Shown: piece after piece, positions 1 through 8,875 of the stretch
Numbering within the stretch: position 1 is the stretch's first letter
Layout of the letters: every line of letters starts with the position of its first letter
Source: Chryseobacterium paludis
GTDB lineage: Bacteria > Bacteroidota > Bacteroidia > Flavobacteriales > Weeksellaceae
Assembly (NCBI RefSeq): GCF_025403485.1
Contig: NZ_CP099966.1
Coordinates: 1,240,001 to 1,304,000, forward strand
Reading direction: 5' to 3'
Length of the DNA stretch: 64,000 nt
Position numbers and translations under genes: made by a program
Notes under the pieces: model-generated
What the model saw: only the letters and a program-made list of their open reading frames with translations
Database searches by the model: none
Told to the model about the DNA's origin: nothing

Positions 1-146
1 ATTGCGATTATAAAAAAACAAATAGTAGAGTATAAAGCACCATTTTTTTTATTCAGTACTTATACTTAGCATGCCCATGACCAGTGCTTTTATCCGATTA
101 ATAAAGGATAAAACAATATTTATTATTTCTCTTAAAATTGATATAA

Positions 147-365
147 ATGTATTTTAACAGTAGGAAAGTGATAGAAAAGTTGAAAGCAAAAGAAAAAAAA
201 TATTGACATTATGAATCTCAACAAATATTGGAGACGATAAAAAAAGACGAAGCTATAAATATTACTTTACAGCCTCGTCAATTTTTAAAATCATTTGGTT
301 TTGTTGTTTACAAATTTAGAGCAATCAGTATGAGAGGTACAGATACAGTTGATGTTTTTTATTAG
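147..365 (+). pseudogene. Possible small broken ORF with an internal TGA
   Basis: Reading from ATG 147 gives a 72-codon frame ending at TAG 363-365 but broken by TGA at codon 20 (204-206). The part after the TGA (ending SMRGTDTVDVFY) has a protein-like mix of residues, and the part before it is Lys-rich. I do not recognise a family. It could be a decayed small gene with one nonsense mutation, or a chance frame in AT-rich DNA. The rest of 1-373 shows nothing else that I can support. Confidence 0.25.
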
Positions 366-373
366 GGTACAGA

Positions 374-1786
374 TCACCAGGCTTTAACAATTTTCCCGAG
401 GGTCTGGAGGTCAGTGTTTATTTTCTCATTCCATTCCATTGCAAAATTCAGTCTCATACAGTTGTTATATTGATTGTATTGAGTAAACATCCTTCCCGGA
501 GCGAAACTTATATTTTGACGGATGGCAATATCATACAGTTTTACGGTATCAATTTTTTTATCAAGCTCCAACCATAGCATAAAACCTCCTTTTGGCTGAG
601 AAACTTTCGTGTTATCCGGAAAAAAATCCTCTATTCCTTGTTGAAGTTTTTGACAATTAGCCTGTATTGTTTTTCTGAAAGTCCGCAAGTGATGATCATA
701 TCTTCCGTTCTCTAAAAAATGTGATATCGTTTCCTGATAAATTGCAGGTGTAGAAAGTGTTTGAATTAATTTTTGCTGAATAATCCTGTCTTTGTATTTT
801 CCAGGAATAATCCAGCCTACACGATAACCTGGCGCCAGTGTTTTAGATACAGAATTGACCAGCATTACAATGCCAGCTTCATCAAATGCCTTACAGGGTT
901 TTGGCCTTTCTGCTCCATAATAGACTGTCCTGAATATATCATTTTCTACCAGTGGAATATCACGCTCCGTAAGCATTTTTACCAGTTCTCTTTTATGATC
1001 GTCAGACATCAGAGTGCCCAAAGGATTATTAAAATTTACTATAAAGCAACATGCACTTATCGTAGGCAAAACCTTTTTAAGAGCTTCCAGATCCAAACCG
1101 GTTGCAGGATCTGAAGGTATTTCTACAGCTTCAAGTCCCATGGCGCTTATCATCTTAAGGATTCCGAAATAGGCTGGGCTTTCAATAGCTACTTTATCTC
1201 CAGGTTTCGTAACTGCCATCAGGCACATAAACATTCCATTCATAGCCCCTGATGTTACCACGACATCATCTTCAGTTATTTTACCTTCCAGCATAAACGC
1301 CCATCTGGCAACGGTTCTTCTGAAGTTAAGATTACCCTGTACCGATTCGTAGGTTGCACCACCGTTGGCTAAAGTGCGCATCACCGTAGCGACACTTTTG
1401 TTAAGCTGAGCAATTGGTAGAAGACTTTTTTCAGGCAAGCCAAGAGAAAAATGGGTAATATCTTTATTATCGGATGAAGCAAAAGTTTTATTAAAAAGAT
1501 CTTCAGGATGTTTTTCTTTCTGTAATGATTCTAATATAATAACCGAGGGAAGTGAAAATTTCCTTTGAGAAGCCCGACTTACATAATAACCCGATTTTGG
1601 AACAGGCTCTATTAATGATTTACTTTCAAGTTCCAGAAATGCCTGTCGAACAGTATTGATACTTACATTATACACTTTCTGTACAGTTCGTATAGACGGG
1701 AGTTTATCGCCAAGCCTTAAGGTTCCATTAAGAATTTGTTTCTCAATGATTCCGGCAATCTTTAAATACAGGACTTCTTTTTTCAT
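374..1786 (-). CDS. MocR/PdxR-type GntR regulator with aminotransferase domain
   Basis: A 470-residue fusion of an N-terminal GntR winged helix (about residues 5-70, with the helix-turn-helix around SINTVRQAFLELE) and a fold-type I aminotransferase-like domain (about 105-470). The PLP-binding lysine is K315 in NSVSKTLAPGYRVGW, and the NFNNPLG and END motifs of class I aminotransferases are present. Proteins of this MocR family use PLP or an amino-acid adduct as effector and usually act as regulators rather than enzymes. It stands alone: the next gene, on the other strand, starts 309 bp away, so the target is not obvious. A second, distinct MocR protein lies at 60891-62354. Confidence 0.9.
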   Translation of the reverse strand: MKKEVLYLKIAGIIEKQILNGTLRLGDKLPSIRTVQKVYNVSINTVRQAFLELESKSLIEPVPKSGYYVSRASQRKFSLPSVIILESLQKEKHPEDLFNKTFASSDNKDITHFSLGLPEKSLLPIAQLNKSVATVMRTLANGGATYESVQGNLNFRRTVARWAFMLEGKITEDDVVVTSGAMNGMFMCLMAVTKPGDKVAIESPAYFGILKMISAMGLEAVEIPSDPATGLDLEALKKVLPTISACCFIVNFNNPLGTLMSDDHKRELVKMLTERDIPLVENDIFRTVYYGAERPKPCKAFDEAGIVMLVNSVSKTLAPGYRVGWIIPGKYKDRIIQQKLIQTLSTPAIYQETISHFLENGRYDHHLRTFRKTIQANCQKLQQGIEDFFPDNTKVSQPKGGFMLWLELDKKIDTVKLYDIAIRQNISFAPGRMFTQYNQYNNCMRLNFAMEWNEKINTDLQTLGKIVKAW

Positions 1787-2095
1787 TCAATCATTTTATG
1801 TATCTGTTAAAATTAAGAAATTTAATTCCCTTCTCCATGAAATTATTACAGAGTCACCAGATACCAACAAAAGAGGGTGTATATATTAAATTGATTTCAA
1901 ATAAACAAAATGATTTCTATCAGAAATACCCATCAATACTGTATATTTCATACAAAAGTGAACAATATGCAAAATATTGTTCTATCACATTATTAAATTG
2001 TATGATAAAAAACATTAATTTTAAGTGATTTTAGGTTTTTTTGACAATTTTTAACAAAAATTATATTTCTATTTTTGCAACCAAATCTTTAAATT
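1787..2095. other. Intergenic region between divergent genes
   Basis: This 309-bp AT-rich stretch separates the MocR gene and the DUF3078 gene. Apart from the promoter candidate at 2041-2077 I see no gene, repeat or strong hairpin. Short open frames here have no protein-like composition. Confidence 0.6.
2041..2077 (+). promoter_or_regulatory. Candidate Bacteroidota promoter of the DUF3078 gene
   Basis: TATTTTTG (2070-2077) matches the Bacteroidota -7 consensus TAnnTTTG and lies 18 nt before the ATG at 2096. The nearest upstream TTG (2041-2043, in TTGACA) is 26 nt away, longer than the usual 17-23, so only the -7 box is convincing. Confidence 0.4.
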
Positions 2096-3019
2096 ATGAA
2101 AAAAATTTTATTAACCTTTTCCATTTCTTTTGGAATTTTTGCTTCTGCACAAGAGGTAAAAACTGAAGCTCCTGTAGTAGATACAACTAAAGCATGGAGC
2201 ATTCAGGGTCAAAACACTTTAATGCTAAACCAAGCTGCATTTTCGAATTGGGTTGGTGGTGGAGCTAACAACGTGGGTTGGCTTGCAGGTGTAAATTACA
2301 ACCTTACTTATGAAAAAGGAAAAGATCTATGGGAAAACATTATTATTCTTGGCTATGGGCAAAATAACACCCAGGGAGTAGGAACTAGAAAAACACAGGA
2401 TGTCATTAATCTCTCCAGTAATTATGGTAGAGAGATTGCCAAAAACTGGTACGTATCCGGTGGTGTAAGTCTACAGACTCAGTTTGCAGCAGGATATGAA
2501 GATGGAAATAACCCTGATGCTAAAAAGATCTCGAATTTTATGGCTCCCGGTTATTTAAATGTAGGTGCCGGTTTTACTTACAGACCTAATGATAACTTTA
2601 CCATGACCCTACGTCCAGCTAATGCAAGAGTGACATTTGTATTAGATAAAGATCTGCAATATGCCGGAACTTATGGATTAAAAAATGATGGAGATTCTTC
2701 ATTATTCCAGTTCGGTTTCTTAGGAACAGCTATTTATAAACTGAAAATCATGGAAAACATCAACCTTACCAATACAGGTTCCGTATTTTCTAATTATTTA
2801 GATCATCCAGATCGATTGGTTCTTTCTTACAGTGGAATTTTAAATATGAAGATCAATAAATTCATTTCTACTAATATAACTCTAGACTTACTATATGATC
2901 ACAATCAGATCAGAAGGACACAGCTAAAACAAACTTTAGGAGTTGGTTTTGCTTATAATATCGACAATGGTAAAAAACGCTCTGATAAAAAAGACAATCA
3001 GTCTTGGATGAAAAAATAA
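2096..3019 (+). CDS. DUF3078 domain-containing secreted protein
   Basis: A 307-residue protein with a signal peptide (MKKILLTFSISFGIFASAQ, cleavage after about residue 18) and a body of alternating aromatic/hydrophobic strands typical of an outer-membrane beta-barrel. The opening after the signal (WSIQGQNTLMLNQAAFSNWVGGG) is the hallmark of DUF3078, a Bacteroidota family of unknown function. The tail is charged (KKRSDKKDNQSWMKK). It is monocistronic, with a TAnnTTTG box upstream and a strong terminator 22 bp downstream. Family membership is recognised from sequence pattern; outer-membrane location is inferred. Confidence 0.85.
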   Translation: MKKILLTFSISFGIFASAQEVKTEAPVVDTTKAWSIQGQNTLMLNQAAFSNWVGGGANNVGWLAGVNYNLTYEKGKDLWENIIILGYGQNNTQGVGTRKTQDVINLSSNYGREIAKNWYVSGGVSLQTQFAAGYEDGNNPDAKKISNFMAPGYLNVGAGFTYRPNDNFTMTLRPANARVTFVLDKDLQYAGTYGLKNDGDSSLFQFGFLGTAIYKLKIMENINLTNTGSVFSNYLDHPDRLVLSYSGILNMKINKFISTNITLDLLYDHNQIRRTQLKQTLGVGFAYNIDNGKKRSDKKDNQSWMKK

Positions 3020-3040
3020 ATGAGTCCATCAATACAAACA

Positions 3041-3073
3041 AAAAGACTAACCTTTCCGGGTTAGTCTTTTTTT
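3041..3073 (+). terminator. Rho-independent terminator
   Basis: The perfect stem AAAGACTAACC / GGTTAGTCTTT with a TTTCCG-type loop is followed by a run of T. It ends the DUF3078 transcript. The A-run on the left arm would let it also serve the convergent MFS gene. Confidence 0.88.
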
Positions 3074-3108
3074 ATAAATCAGATGATGAGAAGTAGTTTA
3101 AAATCACC

Positions 3109-4329
3109 TTACTCATGACTGTTCTTTCGCATTACCAAAACCAAAATGGCAAGCATACCACCTACAGCACCGAATATATAAATAGACTGGTAGCTGAACC
3201 ATCCGGCAATGATCCCGGCTATTGGACCTGCCAATCCTAAGGAAAGATCAAAAAAGGCTGAGTAAGCTCCTAAAGCTGTTCCTCTCATATGTGGAGTAAC
3301 TTTCTTGATTGCCAAAACTCCCAGAGAAGGAAATACCAGGGAAAAACCTATTCCTGTAAGAGCACAACCTACAATAGCCATCCATCCTGAATGAGAAAAA
3401 CCAATCAATAGCTGACCAATAATTTCAATAACAAATGAAACCAATGCAACCTTATAACCACCATATTTATCAGGGAAGGAAGAAAATAATATGCGGGTAA
3501 GAATATAAAAGCCCCCAAAACAGATAAATCCCAAAGAAGCATTATCCCAGTTTTTTTCAGCGAATAGTAAAGCGATAAAAGAAGCTATACAGGCAAATCC
3601 TAAAGAAGAAAAAGCCAATGCCAATCCCTGATCCGAAACCTTTCCTATTACTTTATAAAATGGAGTTCTTATGTGGGTCGGATCAACTTCAAGAGTCGGT
3701 AGTTTAGCGGTAGACAGCCAGCTTATACCGGATAATGCAAGAATCAATAAAAAAGGAACACCTGTTCCAAATCTATTTCCTAACCACATACTTAAAGGCG
3801 CACCTATAGCAATTCCTGCATACATTGAAATTCCGTTCCAGGTCATTACTTTACCTGATTTATGAGGTCCTACCAAACCAATTCCCCAAGTCAAGGCTCC
3901 TGTTACCATCATACTTTCAGATATACCGTGTATTATCCTTGAAAGGATGAGTATCCCAAGTGCTATTAATGGAAAATGGACTGCGGAACTACCTATAATA
4001 TAAAAGACTCCTGCGATTAAAACCAGAAATATTCCCCGGTGATTACTTATTTTAGCACCAAGTGTATCTGTAATTTTCCCAGCATAGGCACGAGTTAATA
4101 ACGTTGCCAAAAACTGAAGCCCCACCACAATTCCTACAATGAAAGTATCAAATTTTAATTCATTTTTGATTAATGGTGGTAATGCACCCAAAGCGATACC
4201 TATTGTAAGGTAGGCCGAAAATACGGAGACCACTATTGGAGCCAAAACTTTTGTTAGTGGGATTTTTTGTTCCTTAACAACAGTAGCATCTGGACCCTGA
4301 GCTACTGGATTTGTACTTTTACTTGCCAT
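3109..4329 (-). CDS. MFS transporter (YhhS/YfcJ-like)
   Basis: A 406-residue, 12-helix major facilitator protein. After a polar N-terminus (about 25 residues) come two six-helix halves. The loop after helix 2 carries a MFS motif-A-like segment (RAYAGKITDTLGAK, around residues 80-93), and helix 5 carries GPHKSGKVMTWNGISMYAGIAIGAP. The overall pattern resembles the YhhS/YfcJ group, whose members are putative sugar or drug exporters; the substrate here is not known. It lies 78 bp downstream of an AraC regulator on the same strand, so the regulator probably controls it or is co-transcribed with it. Confidence 0.85.
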   Translation of the reverse strand: MASKSTNPVAQGPDATVVKEQKIPLTKVLAPIVVSVFSAYLTIGIALGALPPLIKNELKFDTFIVGIVVGLQFLATLLTRAYAGKITDTLGAKISNHRGIFLVLIAGVFYIIGSSAVHFPLIALGILILSRIIHGISESMMVTGALTWGIGLVGPHKSGKVMTWNGISMYAGIAIGAPLSMWLGNRFGTGVPFLLILALSGISWLSTAKLPTLEVDPTHIRTPFYKVIGKVSDQGLALAFSSLGFACIASFIALLFAEKNWDNASLGFICFGGFYILTRILFSSFPDKYGGYKVALVSFVIEIIGQLLIGFSHSGWMAIVGCALTGIGFSLVFPSLGVLAIKKVTPHMRGTALGAYSAFFDLSLGLAGPIAGIIAGWFSYQSIYIFGAVGGMLAILVLVMRKNSHE

Positions 4330-4407
4330 ATTGCATCGTTTTTTTTAATTATTTTACGAGTACAAAAGTAAATTTGAAGAGCAAATCTGACGATAGCTAT
4401 TCCATGG

Positions 4408-5256
4408 CTATAATTGGACAAATAATGGTTTTCGTTTTCGGAACTGAGATGCTGTAAATCCTGTTTTATTTTTAAAAAACCTGGAAAAATAGGCGTAATC
4501 TTCATAACCCAGTTCAAAGGCAATCTGTTTTATATCCAGATTGGTATAATATAATAGCCGTTGAGATTCAATAATAATTTCCTGCTGTATCCAATGACTG
4601 GCCGCAAAACCTGTAATTTCTTTTACTACTTCATTCAGATAAAGAGGAGTTATATGAAGTTCCGATGCATATTCTTTTACCTGCTTCAATTGTTTATAAT
4701 GCGTCTGAATCAATTGTTTAAACTGAAGTACAGTTTTATATTTCTGTCCGGCAATAATCTTTTCAGAATGTCGGTTCTCTATGAATACTCTAATAATAAG
4801 CCCTGTCAAACTATCAGAGAGCGAACTTATAAGGTTATTCTGAAAAGGAGCTTCAGGATTCTTTAAAATAGAATCAAAGACAGGAATAAATGAAAATAAA
4901 TCACTATCTCTTGTTATTGAAGCTACCTGATTGGAATTAAGATAGGTATTATAGATCTCAAGATACGTTTTAGGGATTAATGCGGTTTCTATAAATACAA
5001 ACCAACCTTTACAATTTTCATGTTTTAAATACCGATGAACCTGACCTGGTGCTACATACAAGATTGATGTCCCAAATAATTCAATTTCACGAAAATCAAG
5101 TTCCCATAAAGAATTACCTTCCTGTTGAACAACAAACATAAAATGCTCATCCCTATGTGGAATTTGTAATATTTTATCAGGCTTAACAATAGGGCAGATT
5201 TCAATACCAATAATGGGAAGCTCGTTTTTATGGAGTGGTATTGTAGATTTTACCAT
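4408..5256 (-). CDS. AraC family transcriptional regulator
   Basis: A 282-residue regulator with an N-terminal cupin-like effector domain (about 1-150; HRDEHFMFVVQQEG and VAPGQVHRYLKHENC are typical) and a C-terminal double helix-turn-helix (about 180-282). The second helix-turn-helix signature, IKQIAFELGYEDYAYFSRFFKNKTG, is well preserved. It precedes the MFS gene at 3109-4329 on the same strand. The likely role is ligand-dependent control of that exporter; the ligand is unknown. Confidence 0.88.
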   Translation of the reverse strand: MVKSTIPLHKNELPIIGIEICPIVKPDKILQIPHRDEHFMFVVQQEGNSLWELDFREIELFGTSILYVAPGQVHRYLKHENCKGWFVFIETALIPKTYLEIYNTYLNSNQVASITRDSDLFSFIPVFDSILKNPEAPFQNNLISSLSDSLTGLIIRVFIENRHSEKIIAGQKYKTVLQFKQLIQTHYKQLKQVKEYASELHITPLYLNEVVKEITGFAASHWIQQEIIIESQRLLYYTNLDIKQIAFELGYEDYAYFSRFFKNKTGFTASQFRKRKPLFVQL

Positions 5257-5454
5257 GGTATATTTATTAGAACGTTTATCAACGTAAATGTAATAATAAT
5301 GCAGAAAATAATATACTAAAACAAAATTCTCCCATATTGCTTTTATTGTAAATTATAAAAAATTTCAATCTTAAATCTACTATCGGTGTAAAAATAGGAT
5401 AAAGAAAGCTTCATCTATTTTTTCATTTTAATCCAGATTAAAAAATAGGATTAA

Positions 5455-5928
5455 CTATTTATTCTGATTAAATAATCTTTCTAAAACCTGAAAACGATAA
5501 TCAAAAATATGCTCAAGTTTCTTTTTAACAAATAAACCATGTGCAATTTCTCCTAAAAATCCCATAGGAAGTTCATAATCGATAGTATCTCTTATCAGTA
5601 CTCCTCTTTCATTAGGAATAAATTCATGAAAATGATTCCACAATTTATAAGGTCCTTTTTTCTGAAAATCTGTAAAATTCTTTTGAAAAGAAACCTGGGT
5701 AATTTCTGTTTGCCAGGCCATTTTAACTCCCAATAGAGGAGAAACATAATAATCGATGATCATTCCTTCATAAATCTCATCATTTTCCAGCTTGGTAAGA
5801 ACAATAAAATTCATGTCTTTGGGTGTAATTTCAGACAGATTATTAGCCGAAGAAAAAAAATTCCAGGCCGTTTCCAGATTACAATATAATTGTTGCTCAC
5901 GCTGAAGCTGATGTACCATACTTTTCAA
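5455..5928 (-). CDS. SRPBCC family (START-like) protein
   Basis: A 157-residue single-domain protein with the helix-grip pattern seen in SRPBCC/COQ10-type proteins: an early segment NLETAWNFFSSANNLSEITP, a middle GMIIDYYVSPLLG, a conserved WxxHFHEFIPNERGVLIRDTIDYELP strand pair and a long C-terminal helix. Members bind hydrophobic ligands in a deep cavity, and close relatives in Bacteroidota are annotated only as SRPBCC proteins. No signal peptide is seen, so it should be cytoplasmic. A start three codons later (M4) is also possible. No partner gene is evident. Confidence 0.82.
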   Translation of the reverse strand: MKSMVHQLQREQQLYCNLETAWNFFSSANNLSEITPKDMNFIVLTKLENDEIYEGMIIDYYVSPLLGVKMAWQTEITQVSFQKNFTDFQKKGPYKLWNHFHEFIPNERGVLIRDTIDYELPMGFLGEIAHGLFVKKKLEHIFDYRFQVLERLFNQNK

Positions 5929-6149
5929 ATTTTTATTTATTGATCCTTTAAAACAAAGTAAGGTATTACTTTCTAAAACTGCGTTTCTTTTTCATTTTTT
6001 TTTACCTGATTTTTTTTATAAAAAATATCTTTTTAATTCCCTTTTAATATCATTATTCTCATATACTGTAAAGGTATACTTTAGTAGATAATAGTATAAG
6101 ATAATTAAGGGTTTCAAACTATCTTTTCAAACTAATTTTATTAATAAAA

Positions 6150-7958
6150 ATGAAAAATAAACCCTTACACAATTTTCATATTCCTGTGATGGGACTCGCC
6201 TATACCATAGACAGTCCGATACGGGTGGCACACTATGGAATTTCTTCTGTTATTTCTATCATAGATGATGAGATCATCGAAAAAATGAAAGACTTTTATA
6301 ACAAAAAATTCAGTTTGGATTATCGCAGTATTTCTCATAAAACAGACGATTACCGCGCCAAAAGAATTACGGATTACCTAGATATGATGGATGATATCGT
6401 AAATGAAAAATTTGAAGCTTTTAAACAGGAACTTAGTAAAAATAAGGAAGTACTAAAGAACTTCATTGCAATGCTTCCTAACACTTCTGACCTTAAAAAC
6501 GGACTACAAAGTTTTTTAAATCAAAAGGATTATCTCAGTTCGAGCATCAAACATTTTATTGAAACCAATCTGAAACCCGGAGGTATCGATGTCAATATCA
6601 TGACCAAAGTAGACAAAGACAATTTCAGAAAAAACGAACAGCTCCCGGTTATTTATAATGATGCCCATGCTTCGCTGCGAGGATTTGCCAAGAGCAAATT
6701 ATCATCATCAATGGTGCTTTCCGCTGGAATGAATCCACGATTATACAGTTATATCGAAGAGTTTGATGATTTTTTCCCCGATCAGAATGGTATTTTAAAG
6801 AAGAAGATCATTCTTAAGGTCAGCGATTTCCGTTCAGCAATGATACAGGGGAATTTTTTAGCAAAGAAAGGATTATGGATTTCTGAATATAGAATAGAAT
6901 CAGGATTAAATTGCGGCGGACATGCCTTTGCAACCGAAGGTTTGTTATTGGGACCGATCATGGAAGAGTTTAAACAAAAAAAGAATGAACTTATACAGTC
7001 TGCACATACAATAATGAATAATGCTTTAGAACAGAAAGGCAAATATATTGTTGTACAGCCACTGGAAATGAAAATTACAGTTCAGGGCGGGGTAGGCACA
7101 TCGGAAGAGCACGAATTTTTACTTGAAAATTACAATGTTGACAGCGTAGGGTGGGGATCGCCATTTTTACTCGTTCCGGAAGCTACTTCCGTAGATAAAG
7201 CAACCAGAGAGCTTCTCCTGAAATCAAAGGAAGAAGATTTTTATCTCAGTAACATTTCTCCTTTGGGTGTTCCTTTCAATACTGTTCGTGGTACTTCCAA
7301 TCAGCTTTTGAAAGATAAGAAAGAAGGGAATAAAAAATATGGAAGCTCATGTCCGAAAAAGTTATTAGCTCTAAGTAAAGAATACTCTCCGAAAGGTATA
7401 TGCACAGCCTCAAAGAAATATCAGGATATTAAACTTGATGAACTTCAAATGGAAAAAAAAACCTTAACGACTGATGAGTTCAATAAAAGGAAAACCGAAA
7501 TTACCGATAAAGCATGTTTATGTGTTGGATTGGTTAATTCCGCATATCTGGAACAGAACATAGAAATAAAAGGAGAGAAGCAAGGGGTTGTAATTTGTCC
7601 AGGTCCAAATCTTGCCTATTTCAATAAAGAAGTTTCATTATTAGAAATGGTCCAGCACATTTACGGTAATTCAAATATTCTACCGGACAACCGACGTCCG
7701 AATATGTTTATCAATGAACTTAAAATGTATGTTGATCATCTGAAAAAAGAGATCGCGGATTCATCTGTAGTTACTACTCATTCTCAGACAAAAAAATGGA
7801 ACTCTTTTAAAAAGAACATTTTGGATGGCATTACTTATTATGAAGATCTTTTCAGTACTTCAATCTTTTTCAGGGATAAAAAAGAAGCCATACCTCTTCA
7901 ATTACAGAAATACAAAATGATGGTTTCAGAAATTGAAATTCCTCAGGTCGGAAAATAA
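6150..7958 (+). CDS. Uncharacterised 602-aa protein, possible FMN TIM barrel
   Basis: I do not recognise a named family. Motifs occur in the order seen in nitronate monooxygenase/2-nitropropane dioxygenase-type FMN barrels: IPVMGLAYTIDSPIRVAHYGI near the N-terminus (compare the 'P.. GG' first strand), ESGLNCGGHAF at about 250-260 (compare EAGGH), VQGGVGTSEEHEFL at about 311-324, and VDSVGWGSPFLLVPEA at about 330-345 (compare the 'GAd.V.mGt.F' strand). An insertion at about 20-210 is helical and charged. The C-terminal third has several cysteines (SSCPKK, GICTAS, ACLCVG, VICPGP) that could bind metal or an iron-sulphur cluster. There is no signal peptide and no operon partner. The barrel assignment is inference. 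Confidence 0.75.
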   Translation: MKNKPLHNFHIPVMGLAYTIDSPIRVAHYGISSVISIIDDEIIEKMKDFYNKKFSLDYRSISHKTDDYRAKRITDYLDMMDDIVNEKFEAFKQELSKNKEVLKNFIAMLPNTSDLKNGLQSFLNQKDYLSSSIKHFIETNLKPGGIDVNIMTKVDKDNFRKNEQLPVIYNDAHASLRGFAKSKLSSSMVLSAGMNPRLYSYIEEFDDFFPDQNGILKKKIILKVSDFRSAMIQGNFLAKKGLWISEYRIESGLNCGGHAFATEGLLLGPIMEEFKQKKNELIQSAHTIMNNALEQKGKYIVVQPLEMKITVQGGVGTSEEHEFLLENYNVDSVGWGSPFLLVPEATSVDKATRELLLKSKEEDFYLSNISPLGVPFNTVRGTSNQLLKDKKEGNKKYGSSCPKKLLALSKEYSPKGICTASKKYQDIKLDELQMEKKTLTTDEFNKRKTEITDKACLCVGLVNSAYLEQNIEIKGEKQGVVICPGPNLAYFNKEVSLLEMVQHIYGNSNILPDNRRPNMFINELKMYVDHLKKEIADSSVVTTHSQTKKWNSFKKNILDGITYYEDLFSTSIFFRDKKEAIPLQLQKYKMMVSEIEIPQVGK

Positions 7959-7976
7959 AAATTTACTGAATTTATT

Positions 7977-8062
7977 AAACACAAAGACGCCATTTATTTT
8001 ACAATTATGATGTTAAGGCGCAAGGATAATAATCGAAATTCCTTTGCGCCTTTGCGTTTAAC
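7977..8062. repeat. Flavobacterial GCGCAAAGG-type intergenic repeat
   Basis: The element runs from AAACACAAAGACGC to CCTTTGCGCCTTTGCGTTTA, so its ends are near-inverted copies. An internal stem pairs AAGGCGCAAGGA (8015-8026) with TCCTTTGCGCCTT (from 8040). Similar 'AAACGCAAAGGCGCAAAG' elements are scattered between genes in Chryseobacterium and Flavobacterium genomes. Here it sits between convergent gene ends and may also act as a transcription end. Confidence 0.65.
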
Positions 8063-8087
8063 TAAAATCAAAGCTTAATACTTCAAA

Positions 8088-8690
8088 TTAATCTATCACG
8101 ATACTCTCAACCGCCTTCTGCATAGCGTGTTCCTGGACTCCAGGTACTTTTAAACCCTCAGCACGGAATACAGTAAGATCTGTCATTCCCAAAAAGCCAA
8201 GGAAAGCTTTCAAATAAGGAGCCACAAAATCGTTTTCTTTTCCAGGTCCTTCAGAATAAATACCTCCTGAAGACATGGCCACATATACTTTTTTTCCTGT
8301 CACCATTCCAATCGGACCATTTTCCCCGTACCCAAAAGTTATTCCAGCTCTTGTAATGTGATCGATCCACGCCTTTAGAGAGGAATGAATGGTAAAATTG
8401 ATCAAAGGAGCACCAATAACAATGATATCCGCAGCCAATAACTGTTTAACAAGTTCATCAGAAAGACGGATAAACTCTTTTTGCTCTGCTGACATCTCAT
8501 TGCCGGGTGTAAAGAATGCACGAAGAACTTCAGGACTGAGATGTGGAATTTCAATATCTACAAGGTTCAGTTCTTCCAATGTACTTCCTTGATATTTTTC
8601 CAGAATTTTCTCAACGATGGTATTTCCTAGTTTAATACTATAAGAACCTTTACCCTGAAGGCTTGACTTTAAGTGAAGAATGTTTTTCAT
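8088..8690 (-). CDS. azoR: FMN-dependent NADH-azoreductase
   Basis: A 200-residue flavodoxin-fold quinone/azo reductase that transfers two electrons from NAD(P)H to quinones or azo bonds. The phosphate-binding loop follows strand 1 (LHLKSSLQGKGSYSIKL). The FMN-contact segment GAPLINFTIHSSLKAWIDHITRAG (about 97-120) and the SSGG loop (about 144-147) are both typical of AzoR. Length matches the family. The gene is divergent from an HxlR regulator at 8876; this pairing is classic for quinone/electrophile-inducible azoreductases, so control by that regulator is likely. A paralogous flavin reductase lies at 63087-63728. Confidence 0.92.
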   Translation of the reverse strand: MKNILHLKSSLQGKGSYSIKLGNTIVEKILEKYQGSTLEELNLVDIEIPHLSPEVLRAFFTPGNEMSAEQKEFIRLSDELVKQLLAADIIVIGAPLINFTIHSSLKAWIDHITRAGITFGYGENGPIGMVTGKKVYVAMSSGGIYSEGPGKENDFVAPYLKAFLGFLGMTDLTVFRAEGLKVPGVQEHAMQKAVESIVID

Positions 8691-8823
8691 AAAAATTTAC
8701 TTATTTAATAATCCTTTTATTGTTACATGATGAGCTTATTCTGATTTTTTCTGTTATTATAAAATGATTCTTTCGCTCAAATAATTAAAGCAAATGTATA
8801 GCTACCGTATGGCGAAAAGAATA

Positions 8824-8871
8824 GACTTACCTAAAGGAAAGCGCTTACGTTGGGGTAAGTCATTATCTTTG
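8824..8871 (+). promoter_or_regulatory. Inverted-repeat operator and -7 box ahead of hxlR
   Basis: GACTTACC (8824-8831) and its exact complement GGTAAGTC (8854-8861) flank a further CTTAC half-site (8844-8848). TATCTTTG (8864-8871) matches TAnnTTTG and ends four bases before the hxlR ATG. These CTTAC/GTAAG half-sites are good candidates for binding by the HxlR protein and autoregulation. Confidence 0.55.
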
Positions 8872-8875
8872 TCTT

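Noticed and set aside
773-1114. Open frame opposite the MocR gene
   Set aside because: It lies fully antisense to a well-supported gene and has no protein-like motif.
1656-2028. Two overlapping plus-strand frames upstream of the DUF3078 gene
   Set aside because: They begin inside the MocR gene on the other strand or in AT-rich spacer DNA, and their composition is low in complexity.
4302-4523. Minus-strand frame across the AraC/MFS junction
   Set aside because: It overlaps both genes in another frame and shows no homology.
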